From: Hanleya hanleyi
Lineage: Eukaryota; Mollusca; Polyplacophora; Lepidopleurida; Hanleyidae
Reading direction: 5' to 3'
Assembly: GCA_036873755.1 (NCBI GenBank)
Contig: JAVTVY010051708.1
Coordinates: 1-64,000, forward strand
Length of the DNA stretch: 64,000 bases
A model generated the notes under the pieces. That model did not search any database. It was not told the DNA's origin and was given only the letters and a program-made list of their open reading frames with translations. Shown piece after piece: positions 34,324 through 44,754 of the stretch. Position numbers and translations under genes: made by a program. Each line of letters starts with the position of its first letter. Position 1 is the stretch's first letter.

Positions 34324-34549
34324 GTGGAACTGAGCGACAAAAATGAAGTGAGTTAGTCTTTCTAATAGGGTTGTATTTATGAATGATTATCGCAGCGCCA
34401 TCTATACACCGATAGGAACTCACGCTGTGCATGGATGGGGTCCTATCCGATTGGTTAATAAGCCTTCACGGCGTAATGCTTTGACATATCTCTCTCCCTT
34501 CACGTAAGGCGCTAGCATCCCTCATCTCCACCAACGTCCGGTAGTAGCG

Positions 34550-35290
34550 GGCGTTTGCGCCCGCATGCGCCCGCAAAAGGGCCTGCAAACGCCCGCGACG
34601 CCCGCAAACGCCCGCAAGCGCCCTCAAAAGCGCCCGCAAACGCCCGCAAGCGCCCGCAAAAGCGCCCGCAACGCCCGCAAGCGCCCGCAAAAGCGCCCGC
34701 AACGCCCGCAAGCGCTCGCAACGCCCGCAAACGCCCGCAAGCGCCCGCAAGCGCCCGTTTCAACGCCCTTCGATATCTGAGAAAAAGAGAGAGATCAGTA
34801 TATTCACAAGTTTTCATATATTTTATTATCCCGCAAAAGCGCCCGCAAGCGCCCGCAAACGCCCGTTTCAACGCCCTTCGATATCTGAGAGAAAGAGAGA
34901 GATCAGCATATTCAAAAGTTTTCATATATTTTATTATCCCGCAAAAGCGCCCGCAAGCGCCCGTTTCAACGCCCTTCGATATCTGAGAAAAAGAGAGAGA
35001 TCAACACGTTCACAAGTTTTCATATATTTTATTATCCCCAATGTACGGCGGACGCTTTTGCGGGATAATAAGATATATGAAAACATGTGAATATACTGAT
35101 CTCTCTCTTTTTCTCAGATATCGAAGGGCGTTGAAACGGGCGCTTGCGGGTGTTTGCGGGCGCTTTTGCGGGCGTTGCGGGCGCTTTTGCGGGCGTTTGC
35201 GGGCGCTTTTGCGGGCGCTTGCGGGCGTTGCGGGCGCTTTTGCGGGCGCTTGCGGGCGTTTGCGGGCGCTTGCGGGCGCAAACGCCCGCT
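34550..35290. repeat. GC-rich minisatellite at the palindrome centre of E4
   Basis: Units of cgcccgcaaa/cgcccgcaag (10-16 bp) run to about 34755, and the reverse complement runs from about 35110. Between them lie three direct copies of a ~95-bp piece that joins minisatellite, tttcaacgcccttcgatatc, gagaaaaagagagagatca and a cassette fragment ttttattatccc (34755, 34865, 34965). These pieces match sequence next to the cassettes at 33410-33500 and 36340-36420, so the centre has been built by repeated copying of arm sequence. Confidence 0.85.
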
Positions 35291-35512
35291 ACTACCGGAC
35301 GTTGGTGGAGATGAGGGATGCTAGCGCCTTACGTGAAGGGAGAGAGATATGTCAAAGCATTACGCCGTGAAGGCTTATTAACCAATCGGATAGGACCCCA
35401 TCCATGCACAGCGTGAGTTCCTATCGGTGTATAGATGGCGCTGCGATAATCATTCATAAATACAACCCTATTAGAAAGACTAACTCACTTCATTTTTGTC
35501 GCTCAGTTCCAC

Positions 35513-36106
35513 ATGTCTTATTCTTGCTCAGAGTGTCACCGATCGTTCACCAGGTACCACGATATGATCAGACATAGGAAGAATATTCATGGGTATGAAG
35601 ACACCGACGAGGTCTCTGATGTAGACAGTGAGAGTCTACACGATGACACGGATACCGTGAGCTCATCATCTGGCGATGACAGCGCTGAAAACTCATGCTC
35701 TGATGCGGACAGCACTAGCGAAAGCGAAAGTTTGGGTGATTCAGACACGGACGAAGGGGAGCCGTCATTTTGGGGTCGCATTGTGGACAAGGCTATTGAC
35801 GCACACGCCGTTGCTATCCAGGCAGATGGACAGGATGAAGAGACTTTACAGAAGGCGTATATCAACATGCAACCACGAATCATAAAATCTGCAATGGCTC
35901 TGTATGAAAACTATACCTTGATTCCTCTTGAAATGAAAAGTGATCGTAACCACAGGGCCATCATGAAAACAAAGAGCTACTTAGAAGAGGATATGGGTTT
36001 ACCTCCAAGAGAGGCCCTAAAAAACGCCATCAAGATGCGGAAACAGCTCTTCAAGGACATGTTGCCCACGGACTTTCCCGGATTGGTAGATAGCGAGTCT
36101 GATTAG
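35513..36106 (+). CDS. Family B: C2H2 finger, acidic linker and helical domain (E4 right arm, intact)
   Basis: Mirror copy of 33730-34323 with the same finger (C5, C8, H21, H26), linker and C-terminal domain. Differences seen are Asp for Glu in the linker end (TDEGEPS), Ala for Val (QKAYIN) and Glu for Lys (SYLEED). The promoter region with cataaataca lies at 35452-35462. The 3' cassette follows at 36290-36350. Transcription runs outward, so the two E4 genes form a divergent pair around the GC-rich centre. One shared bidirectional promoter region is plausible. Confidence 0.75.
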   Translation: MSYSCSECHRSFTRYHDMIRHRKNIHGYEDTDEVSDVDSESLHDDTDTVSSSSGDDSAENSCSDADSTSESESLGDSDTDEGEPSFWGRIVDKAIDAHAVAIQADGQDEETLQKAYINMQPRIIKSAMALYENYTLIPLEMKSDRNHRAIMKTKSYLEEDMGLPPREALKNAIKMRKQLFKDMLPTDFPGLVDSESD

Positions 36107-36279
36107 GACTTGGTACACCTAATAATAATGATCAGAAAAAAAAACTGACGGTGATTTAAGAAGCTCACTGTCGAATACTGAAATAAAGAAATAAAGCGAA
36201 AAGATGATGATGACCGAAGATGAACTGCAAGAATTCACGAACACTGACAAGAGCGTGATTAAAACTGATATCACTCCAA

Positions 36280-36360
36280 CGTTATGAATTGTAAACATAC
36301 CCATAGCGGCCCCCAGCTTGGGGACGGCATAACATTGGGGATAATAAAATATATGAAAAC
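36280..36360 (+). terminator. Shared 3' cassette, copy 5 (E4 right; AATAAA at 36343-36348)
   Basis: Mirror of copy 4. Confidence 0.75.
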
Positions 36361-37525
36361 TTGTGAACGTGTTGATCTCTCTCTTTTTCTCAGATATCGA
36401 AGGGCGTTGAATCGAGCGCTTGCGGCCGTTTGCTGGCGCTTGCGGGCGTTTGCGGGCGCTCTTGCGGACTTTACGCTTCGTCGGAACACGATACAGATAG
36501 TCATCATATCGTGAGTGATCATTACCAATGTTCACCGTGGGTGTTTACTGTATTGTATTGTAAAACAATGCTAGAGTATTGGTGACTTGTAAAACAATGC
36601 TAGTGTGTTTGTGACTTGCACAATAGTGTAAGTTGTAGGATAAATAACAAGTTCGATTGAGAGGCCATAATTTTAGCGACGCTAATACGGTAAAAATTTA
36701 TCTTTGATTTTGTCAAATTATGTTACTTGAGTTTATCGAATTTCTTGAAATAATTGTGGCAGAAAGAGTGTTAAACGTTTCTTTTATTCTCACAGTAACT
36801 CAACCAGAGAGACAGGTGCATAGCTAAAAGTTGGCCTATTTTAGTCCACGGCAACATAGTTCAATTTTCCCCCGTGTGCAGAGACAATGTTAGGGGGCAC
36901 CGAATAAAGGTCTTTTGAATGGTATTGATGTCAATATCGACGCATAATACATCACTATTTGAACTTAATGGACCGGTGCGCACAGAGAAGGACAATAGAT
37001 GTGCGCTCGGCTGTGACATTCCGAGGTACATAATTTAACTCGCACAGTCAGTTAGCTATGCATGTATTATGAGCCGTATATTAACGGAAGGGTTGAATAA
37101 ACTATACCGGCGGTATGTCCAACCGTACAGTATTTAACAGAAATTCGCCCATATATATATATATTTAAGGCCTAATAATTAATAAACCTCGATTATCGAA
37201 CTATTTTAGACAAAGAAAATTCAAGTGTTTCTGACAGAATGTCGTTTCCGTGTACACCGGCGCGTATCAAAGGGGGACCGTTTGCGAAAGTGCAATGGAC
37301 CGGTGCGCACAGAGAAGGACAATAGATGTGCGCTCGGCTGTGACAATCCCAGGTACGTAATTTAACTCGCACGGTCAGTTAGGCATACATGTCATTTGCT
37401 CTAATTGTGTTGTGTTAGTCTATAATATATGAAAGACCTCTCAACATACGCTATGATTCGACCAATAGATCTTTTAAGAAACGAACCGCTTGTTCTCAAA
37501 GGAATGATTGATAATGCGAATTTAC

Positions 37526-37553
37526 CTTCATGAAATGTTTTCTCGTCATCCAT
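37526..37553 (-). CDS. Candidate micro-exon in the E4 right arm
   Basis: Mirror of 32299-32326 with one change (His for Asp) and a weaker donor GTAAAT. Confidence 0.25.
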
Positions 37554-38094
37554 TGTATACCGAGACAGGAGATCGACCAAATACGTAAAAACGCACCTTC
37601 GTGCGCCAGAGGCATGTGACCACTGAACTCGAAAACTCTCTCCTATTAGCCGTCAAAGGGGCACGCGGTGTTTTTATTGTTAGCTAACAAAGGGGCTGCT
37701 AAAAATAGACATCATACCGCCCTATTTTAACCGGTTTCTTACGTGATCGATCTACTTACGAGCGACCATGATCTAATTACGTAACACTATTGCGTCATAT
37801 CGCCCTATTTAAAACGGTTTCTTACGTAATCGACCTACTTACGAGCGACTATGACCTAATTACGTGACATTATTACATAATTTAAACCGGTTTCTTACGT
37901 AATCGACCTACTTTCCCGTGACCTCGACCGCAGTGACGTCATACGATGACGTCAAACGCGTCATACTTGACCTAGATACCGACAGCAGGACGACCTTGAC
38001 ATAATTTCACGTGACCTCGACCCCAGTGACGTCATGCGATGACGTCAAACGCGTCAAACTCGACAGATACTCACAGCAGGGCTCCTCTACTACT

Positions 38095-38100
38095 GTAAGC
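38095..38100 (+). repeat. 6-bp target-site duplication, right flank of E4 (gtaagc)
   Basis: Matches 31731-31736. Confidence 0.85.
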
Positions 38101-38289
38101 GAGTGGGAGAATGAACGAATGAATGAGCGAGCAATATATAGCTGTAAATTCAACATGGAAAACGAGCCATTTAAGACGACCCCAATCAATTTAAGTTAAC
38201 CCTTAACGTGACATATCTTTTAACCCTATAACATACAATACATAATAACATAGCATAGCAATTATGTCCGTGGCAGTACCGTATATGTC

Positions 38290-38560
38290 TTGTACTAGAC
38301 CACATATGTGCTGTATTATACAATATTTGTCTGTCCTCTATTATTCAATATCTGTCTTGAATTATACAATATTTCTCCTGTATTATACAATATATGTCCT
38401 GTATTATACCATATCTCACCTGTATTATACAATATGCCCTTATTATACAATATATGTCCTGTATTATACCATATGTGTCCTGTATTATACAATATGTACC
38501 GTATTATACCATATCTGTCCAGTATTATACTTATCTCTGCTGTATTATAATCGGGTATCA
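38290..38560 (+). repeat. 21-bp minisatellite, ~13 units (E3 middle)
   Basis: Same unit as 30237-30990. It lies just after E4 and before the family A gene. Confidence 0.9.
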
Positions 38561-38754
38561 ATGTGAAGCACTCGTGGATCCAATTGGAGGGTCGTGGAAA
38601 TAACGTCATTCTGCACATGTGCAGTTGTGGAGTAGTCGTAAAAGGGAAGTTTCGGAGGTGTGCAAGGGCACAATATCACATCGTGATATATATTTCACCC
38701 AAGTATAGTGGATAGCGGTTGTCGTGAATAACAACAAGTTCAGCAATGTTTATG

Positions 38755-38830
38755 CAGTTTATTATCCCCAACGTTACATACCCAGGCTGGGGGAGCCGCC
38801 CTGGGTATGTTTAGTATGTTAACAACAAAA
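38755..38830 (-). terminator. Shared 3' cassette, copy 6 (AATAAA at 38758-38763)
   Basis: Minus strand: catacccagggcggctccccc, agcctgggtatgtaacgtt, then ggggataataaac. Ends the family A gene at 38983. Confidence 0.7.
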
Positions 38831-38982
38831 CAAATTGAAATATCAAACACCATGTTTTATTATTTAACGCACCGTCACATTAGGTACAAGTGTTTACTGA
38901 GCTCAAGTCAACGATCAGCATGTAGACATAGAGAGTATATACGGCATGTTATGCTATTAATCAGTGCACACGAGTGACGCAT

Positions 38983-39903
38983 TCAGCCGAGAGGGTTGAC
39001 CAGTTTAGCCACGAAGAACGTAACATTTGTGACCCTCTTCACTGTCCACTTGGTGTTGGGGCGTTGACGTTGTGCCCATTCCAAGGGGTCCACGGTGTTC
39101 AGTTTCTCCACCATCGTCTCGAGCGACGCCCGGTTAATGATGGTGAACGGCTGGTCAAACACATGGCTGTTATTACTGGGATAATTATACCGTGACTGGT
39201 CCGTCTCTCTGTGGCGTAAGATGTACCCGAAAGCGACATTCAATTTGAAGGCCGTAGCTTGGTCATTGAAGATGGCTTCCACGTAGCTGCGTAGACGGGC
39301 GAGGTCGGTCTGTCGGAAATTGTAGATATCTTGAGTAGGGCGATGACGGTGGAAACAGTGCCGTATCATGGGCCAATGGCGCTTATAGATGTCACTCATA
39401 GGATGGGCGTCCTGTAAGAGATCGCTAGGAACATTTCTGGGCTCGTCGGGAAAATGTTCGATGTTGTCAGGCGTATGACTCGAAACCTTAACGCTGGGGG
39501 CCGGTTGGATATCCAGGCTCTTCTGAACTGTGGGTATAGGCGGGCTCTCCGTGATCGCATCGCCACTGGTGTTCGTCTACCCGGGCTCATCTTCACTGGG
39601 TCTGACCCTCCTGGGTGCCTATTTAGTGGGAAGTTGTCGCTCATGCCATGGTGCCGGGGCATGAATCAAACGTAGGTGTCGCAGCAACTGACTAGTCAGT
39701 TTGGAAAGCCGACCACATTCCTCTCATGAACGCTTGGGTGGTCCATGAATTGAACGTTCATGGCGCAGTAAATGATTCTCCCGATTGATTGACCGTGCGC
39801 AAGTCATACAAGCATACCGTGCATCGTTGTGGGCGGAGACCTCGTGGCGTCAAAAATTATCTAGACGACTAAACTGCTTCTGGCAAGTTGTGCAAACGAA
39901 CAA
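38983..39903 (-). pseudogene. Family A gene, broken (E3, left of the divergent pair)
   Basis: The expected ATG is TTG (39901-39903), and the first finger has an in-frame stop (RLDNF*RHE). The linker changes frame near 39660 and 39400. The C-terminal domain is the best preserved of all copies: DIYKRHWPMIRHCFHRHRP, YVEAIFNDQATAFKLN, VAFGYILRHRETDQSRY and QRPNTKWTVKRVTNVTFFV. The end is TFFVAKLVNPLG. TATA is at 39950-39956 on the minus strand. The head-to-head partner starts at 41571. Confidence 0.7.
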
Positions 39904-40054
39904 CTTGGTGGTTGACAGAGTGTCTGATAAAACAGCCATGCCGCTTCCCCTTTATAGCACGCTAGCTGGTGATATATTTTTAGCACACTCAGTTCAACTA
40001 CCCCCAAGTCGAGGACCGAGATGTACTGGTGTACGACTGAGCCGCATAGCGCGC

Positions 40055-40085
40055 GCGTGTATGTGTGTGTGTGTGTGTGTGTGGG
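40055..40085 (+). repeat. (GT)n microsatellite in family A upstream region
   Basis: tatgtgtgtgtg... run. The partner gene's upstream region has the inverted equivalent (acacacacac, about 41407). Confidence 0.8.
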
Positions 40086-40282
40086 CAGTGGATTTTACAT
40101 CCGGGACCATGTCAAAATCCGGTTTTCCCAGTGGGTTTTTCCCGTCGTTCCTCCGTGTTCCTAATTGCCCTAATTCAACCGCGTACTGTGGTTTTACACC
40201 CGGGTCCTCATCTTACATCCGATTTTTTCCATGTTTACTGCCACGTGACCATAAATGACCTTTAACCACTGACATAATGTAA

Positions 40283-40619
40283 ATTACAAGCGTCTAGTCC
40301 GTCATTCATAATCCAGCCGTCGTCCATTAGAGAATATCCGCGTCCATAATCCAAAGATCTATTCCATTTTCCACATAACAGTATTAGCACCAAATTCAAA
40401 AAGACAATCATAGTATACATAAACATAGGCTTATTTCCTGCAAGAGAGAAGCGGTCAACAGTTTTCAATGATGCCGGCAAGACATCATGATGTTCCAAAA
40501 ATATCAAATCCGTATCGCTGATCAGTATTCTTAATCCATAATATTCGTTATAGAGTCGTCATCTAAAAAAAGATGTATCTCAGTCACGCTTTGATTGTGA
40601 CTGTTCATATGAGTACCAT
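40283..40619 (-). repeat. R segment, copy 1 (~337 bp, three copies in window)
   Basis: Near-identical to 59050-59388, and its first 136 bp to 42772-42907. On the minus strand all copies keep an open frame with a hydrophobic stretch (MFMYTMIVFLNLVLILL) followed by a charged tail (SLDYGRGYSLMDDGW). I do not recognise it. It could be an exon of a captured gene or a small non-coding repeat; no TIRs or TSD seen. Confidence 0.6.
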
Positions 40620-40714
40620 TGCTTAAATTGATTCTTTTGACCATTGACAGGCTAAATTGGTTCGTATTGACCTACTTCCGATAGACGGCGTCACTTGTTT
40701 TGTGACAACTTTCG

Positions 40715-40785
40715 GTTCCGGTCACGTGACCGGAATTGACCTTTGACACCTGCGCACGTGACCGGAAGTGACCTTTGACCCTGGT
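40715..40785 (+). promoter_or_regulatory. Composite E-box/ETS/nuclear-receptor module
   Basis: ggtcacgtgaccggaattga and cacgtgaccggaagtgacct follow each other, each continuing as gacctttgac(a/c)c. Palindromic CACGTG, ETS-type CCGGAAGT and DR1-type TGACCTTTGACC abut. A similar module is at 63264-63312. Confidence 0.5.
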
Positions 40786-41059
40786 CATGCCATGTGCGAG
40801 TAGTTGAGAAAAGGACCAGGTTCGGTTTGGCTACTTGGTAGTTATTTTCCCTGTAGGTTACCGAGTACATAAAGTGTGTGAGTGCGTGTGTGCGTCTGTG
40901 TGTGTGTGTGTGTGCAAGCGTACGTGTTTGTGAATCTGACCGGGTACCATGTCGAGCTCGTGTACGTTATCTCAGAAAAGTTTCTCTCATCGTGACGATA
41001 TACTCCGACACATTCAATATAAGCACAACCAAGAGACACCAACAACAACAACAGGCACA

Positions 41060-41380
41060 TTGCGTATTACACATTTTATTACCCCCTTCATCACAACACA
41101 TTCAAGCTAGGGGAGCCACTATGGGTATGCTTAAAACTCTCGTATGCTCTTGTCCGCCTATCAGACGCTTTGATTTTTTTTTATTCTAAGCACCGTAATA
41201 TTAGGTACATCTTTTTACAGAGCAGATTTTCACGATCAGCATGTGAACATATGGAGAATATGCGCCATATTACGGTATCCGTCAGTGCATGGGTGAATGC
41301 GTTCATTCGATGGGGTGGTTAATCAGTTTAGGCACAAAAAACATGACATTGGTCACCCTATCCACCTGCCAATTTTCGGA
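41060..41380 (-). pseudogene. Family A 3' fragment with cassette (AATAAA at 41075-41080)
   Basis: Only the last ~25 codons (QVDRVTNVMFFVPKLINHPIE) and the 3' UTR of a family A gene remain on the minus strand. They are followed by a degenerate cassette (cccatagtggctcccctagc). Its 5' side abuts the inverted upstream region of the next gene at about 41385. Confidence 0.6.
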
Positions 41381-41517
41381 TGTAAAATGCACTGGCCACA
41401 TATAAACACACACACACGCGCGCGCAATGCGGCTCAGTCGTATACCAGTACATCTCGGTCCTCGTGTTGGGGGTAGTTGAATTGAGTGTGCTAAAAATAG
41501 ATCACCATCTAGCGTGC

Positions 41518-41525
41518 TATAAAAG
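41518..41525 (+). promoter_or_regulatory. TATA box of family A gene (TATAAAAG)
   Basis: 46 nt before the leader's aagATG at 41571. A matching box serves the divergent copy at 39950-39956. Confidence 0.65.
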
Positions 41526-41570
41526 GGAAGCGGCCTGGCCGTTTCATCAGACACTCTGTCAACCACCAAG

Positions 41571-42446
41571 ATGTTCACTTAGACTACATGCTCAAAATCA
41601 TTCACTCGGCTGCACCACTTGCGCCGCCATGAGGCTACCAAGCACGACGGAACCGCCCGGTATAGCTGTACGACATGTACACTGTAGTTTCAGCGCCCGC
41701 ATCATTTACAGCGCCATGAACGTTCAATTCATGGGCCACCCAAGCATCCATGCGAGGAATGTGGTCGGTGTTTCAAACTGAGCAGTGAGTTGCTGCGACA
41801 CCAACGCACACGACACCCTGTTCCGCAGCCACGTAAGCAGATAGAAGAGCCCGTAGGCACCAGTATCGAGACAGCGGGAACTCCCACCCATCGTACGAGG
41901 GCCGATGATGATTCAAATTCCGACGACAAGACCTTGGGCCAGATTTTGTACGACGTGGAGGGTAAAGTACACTTCGCTGACGAACCCATAAATGTTTCTA
42001 GCGATCTGTTGTTACACGAAGACCATCCAGTGAGTGACATCTATCAGCGCCATTGGTCCATATACGGCACTGTTTCCACCGTCATCGTCCTATTCAAGAT
42101 ATCTACAGTTTCCGACTGACCGACCTCGCCCGTCTACGCAGCTACGTGGAAGCCATCTTCAATGACCAAGCTATGGCCTTCAAATTAAATCTCGATTTTG
42201 GTTATATGCTGGAGCATACGGAGACAGAGAAACCTCGGTATGTATATTGTAGTGCCAACATCAGAGTATGACCAGCCGTTCACCATCACCAATCGTGCGT
42301 CACTGGAGACCATGCTAGAGCAACTGCAGACCGTGGATCCCTCAGAATGGGTCTGTCAACAACGTCCCAACGAAAATTGGCAGGTGGATAGGGTGACCAA
42401 TGTCACGTTTTTTGTGGCCAAACTGATTAACCATCCCATCGAATGA
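41571..42446 (+). pseudogene. Family A gene, broken (E3, right of the divergent pair)
   Basis: The ATG at 41571 is followed by an in-frame stop at codon 4, and a second stop lies in finger two. The three-finger pattern, including HLRRHEATKH and CEECGRCFKLSSELLRHQ, is still readable. The linker differs from the E2 and E5 copies (acidic, DDDSNSDDKTLGQ). The C-terminal domain begins DIYQRHWS and continues in other frames (shifts near 42055 and 42260) to VTNVTFFVAKLINHPIE at 42446. The cassette follows at 42705. Confidence 0.65.
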
Positions 42447-42699
42447 ACGCATTCACCCATGCACTGACGGATACCGTAATATGGCGCATATTCTCTATAT
42501 GTTCACATGCTGATCGATGAAGTCTGCTCTGTAAAAACATGTACCTAATATTATGGTGCTTAGAATAAAAAACATGGCGTTTGATATTTTAATTTTTATT
42601 CTGTGGATAAATAGGAAGGCAGACATGGACACCAAATATGCCAAAATATTTGACATGAACAGCCAACAATGCGTCTGATACACGGACAAGAGCATACGA

Positions 42700-42770
42700 G
42701 AATTGTAAACATACCCATTGTGGCTCCCCTAGCTTGGGTATGTTGAGAAGAAGTGGATAATAAAATGTGT
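42700..42770 (+). terminator. Shared 3' cassette, copy 7 (AATAAA at 42759-42764)
   Basis: catacccattgtggctcccc, tagcttgggtatgtt, then gtggataataaaatg. Ends the family A gene at 42446; R segment copy 2 begins at 42772. Confidence 0.7.
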
Positions 42771-42771
42771 A

Positions 42772-42907
42772 ATTACAAGCGTCTAGTCCGTCATTCATAA
42801 TCCAGCCGTCGTCCATTAGAGAATATCCGCGTCCATAATCCAAAGACCTATTCCATTTTCCACATAACAGTATTAACACCAAATTCAAAAAGACAATCAT
42901 AGTATAC
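42772..42907 (-). repeat. R segment, copy 2 (partial)
   Basis: First ~136 bp of the 337-bp R segment, directly after the poly(A) signal of the family A gene. Confidence 0.65.
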
Positions 42908-43034
42908 GCAATGCTCCTGTTGTTGTTGTTGCTGTTGTTGTTGATGCCTCTTGGTTTCTATTGAATGTGTCGGAGCATATCGTCACGATTAGAGAAACTA
43001 CTAAGATAACGTACACGAGCTCGAAATACGGCTC

Positions 43035-43425
43035 CATATGGTATAATACAGGACAAATATTGTATAATACAAGACAGATATTATATAATACAGCACATAT
43101 ATGGTATAGCACAGGAAATATATGATACAATACAGGACAGATATGGTATAATCAGGACAAATATTGCATAATACAGTACAGATATGGTATAACATAGGAC
43201 AGATATTGTATAATACAGTACATATATGATATAATAGAAGACAGATATTGTATAATACAGCACAGATATGGTATAATACAGCACATATATTGTATAACAC
43301 AGGACAAATATTGTATAACAGAGGACAGATATTGTATAATACAGCACAGATATGGTATAATACAGGACAGATATTGTATAATACGGGACAGGTATTCTAT
43401 AATATTTCTGTCCAATGTTTGTGTC
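43035..43425 (-). repeat. 21-bp minisatellite (E3 right TIR)
   Basis: Inverted counterpart of 30237-30990, with ~18 units. Confidence 0.9.
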
Positions 43426-44157
43426 GATTACCTTGAATACGGCTCCATATAACCGTCAGAACGATACTGAACGGCAACAACAATATGGTTATTGGTATCA
43501 AAATAAGAGAAAGACTAAAATAAGAATATAAATACTGACACGCGCAGATTGACGCGACTTGCAATAAAAAGCACGCCATTCTGACTCTACCCAACAAAAG
43601 CTTCATTTTGACACCTCCCACGACCCATTTGGACCAATAGTGGTCCATCTCTACCCCAAACACATCCCCACGCACCCGCAAAATGCCTGCTTTCTATACT
43701 ACGGCCAGACTGCGCATGCACAGAATATTGAAAACGTACGATGATGCATTAGTCCAGTCGGATGCCCCTCCACGAGGGCTTCAAAACAAGACCTCATACG
43801 ACACCTTCGGACCACTAGGAGCTCACCTAGACTCCAAAACGTCCACCCAGCACTATTTACCCACTCCTCACTCCACCCAATCCGTACACTAGGGGCCCCT
43901 GAAGATTACCGAACATTCCAGATGATTCTCACGAAAACCCGCGTATTTGGGACTAATTTCTGTCCGCGGAAGCTTCTCCCCTCGACCGCATCACCGCGGA
44001 GGAATACACACGCCCGATTCAAGCACACCGGACGTGACGTCACACATGCCGTCACACTTGCGCAGAACACCTGCGTAGACTTCCCCGTGACCTCTCCGTT
44101 TTTTCTGCGCATGCGCAGTTTCGAGCCGGGGCATCGTTTAGCGGACTATATACTACT

Positions 44158-44163
44158 TACGGA
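44158..44163 (+). repeat. 6-bp target-site duplication, right flank of E3 (tacgga)
   Basis: Matches 28624-28629. Confidence 0.85.
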
Positions 44164-44357
44164 AGATCAGAGCAGCGGGGATGACAGCAGCTCTAGTAGC
44201 GAGACAGGCTAGGAAATGGAGACATAATAAGCCCACATGGAAAATTTAGTATGGTGGCGGTGTACACACTGCTCTCATCAACGGCTTACGGAAGAGATCG
44301 AGTGTCTTTGCGGTTGGGAGAGCGAACAAATCCGCGCTCTGGAAACTAGAAATGAAA
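44164..44357 (+). pseudogene. P2X7-like intracellular domain gene, 3' part after E3
   Basis: Continues the frame of 28595-28629: an acidic Ser tract, then stop codons, then in the same frame WWRCTHC ... TEEIECLCGWESEQIRALE, which fits the W-C-x-x-C...E-C-x-C zinc-binding core of P2X7-like C-terminal domains. A donor-like G|GTATGA follows at about 44358. Stops between the tract and the Cys motif suggest decay or a missed intron. The family call is tentative. Confidence 0.35.
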
Positions 44358-44754
44358 ATGGTATGAGCTATTTAGTATTTAAAGTAATTTATGCACTTCA
44401 GAACACGCGGCATGCTTTCACATGCTTTGCCTCAAGCTTACGTCACACTGTTTTTCGTACTTTTACTCCTATTGGCTAAAATTGGTCCCGTGACAATACA
44501 ATGGCGCTTTCCTGGAGTTTGGTAAATTTGACGGTAGCACAGCATTTGGTTAACTATATCTGCGTTGAAATAAATTAAAAAAAAAATACAGTTGAATACC
44601 ATTTGAATAGCTCTTTCAGCTGAAATATAGATTTAACATACTTGAACCTCTCCTTTAAATATATGTCAGTTCATTCTTGTAGAATTGATTATATTCTTAA
44701 AATAATTTTTACTGGGATGAGATCGCACAGCATCGGGAACGCTTACTGTTTGCT

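Larger units (their letters stand above)
31737..38094 (+). mobile_element. E4: 6.4-kb near-perfect palindromic element nested in E3
   Basis: Starts agtagtagaggagccct and ends with its reverse complement, flanked by gtaagc. The two arms (~3 kb each) are nearly identical and meet in a GC-rich minisatellite at 34550-35290. Each arm carries, from the end inward: tandem repeats rich in TGACGTCA, TTACGTAA and CACGTGA; a mirrored micro-exon (32299-32326 / 37526-37553); a 3' cassette; and an intact family B gene pointing outward. The high arm identity implies recent origin or gene conversion, or that the palindrome itself is a replication product. Confidence 0.85.
28630..44157 (+). mobile_element. 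E3: 15.5-kb element with AGTAG...ACTACT ends and 6-bp TSD
   Basis: The left end agtagcatatagtccgc and the reverse complement of the right end agtagtatatagtccgc match, and the homology continues inward for several hundred bp, including a ~250-bp segment with ccgcgg motifs. The left TIR holds an extra ~0.8 kb (28950-29760). It contains three blocks of 21-bp minisatellite, two head-to-head broken family A genes, a third family A fragment, and the nested element E4. Without E4 its length is about 9.2 kb. No Polinton core gene is visible. Confidence 0.8.

Noticed and set aside
34466..35370. Ala/Arg-rich open frames at the E4 centre
   Set aside because: Low-complexity reading of the cgcccgcaaa minisatellite in every frame.
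31737..38094. Herpesvirus-like inverted-repeat genome segment
   Set aside because: No herpesvirus gene is recognisable, and the 6-bp duplication plus AGTAGT ends fit the transposon family.
39785..40258. 157-residue frame containing RVCVCVCV-type stretch
   Set aside because: Reads antisense through a family A remnant and the (GT)n run; no motif.
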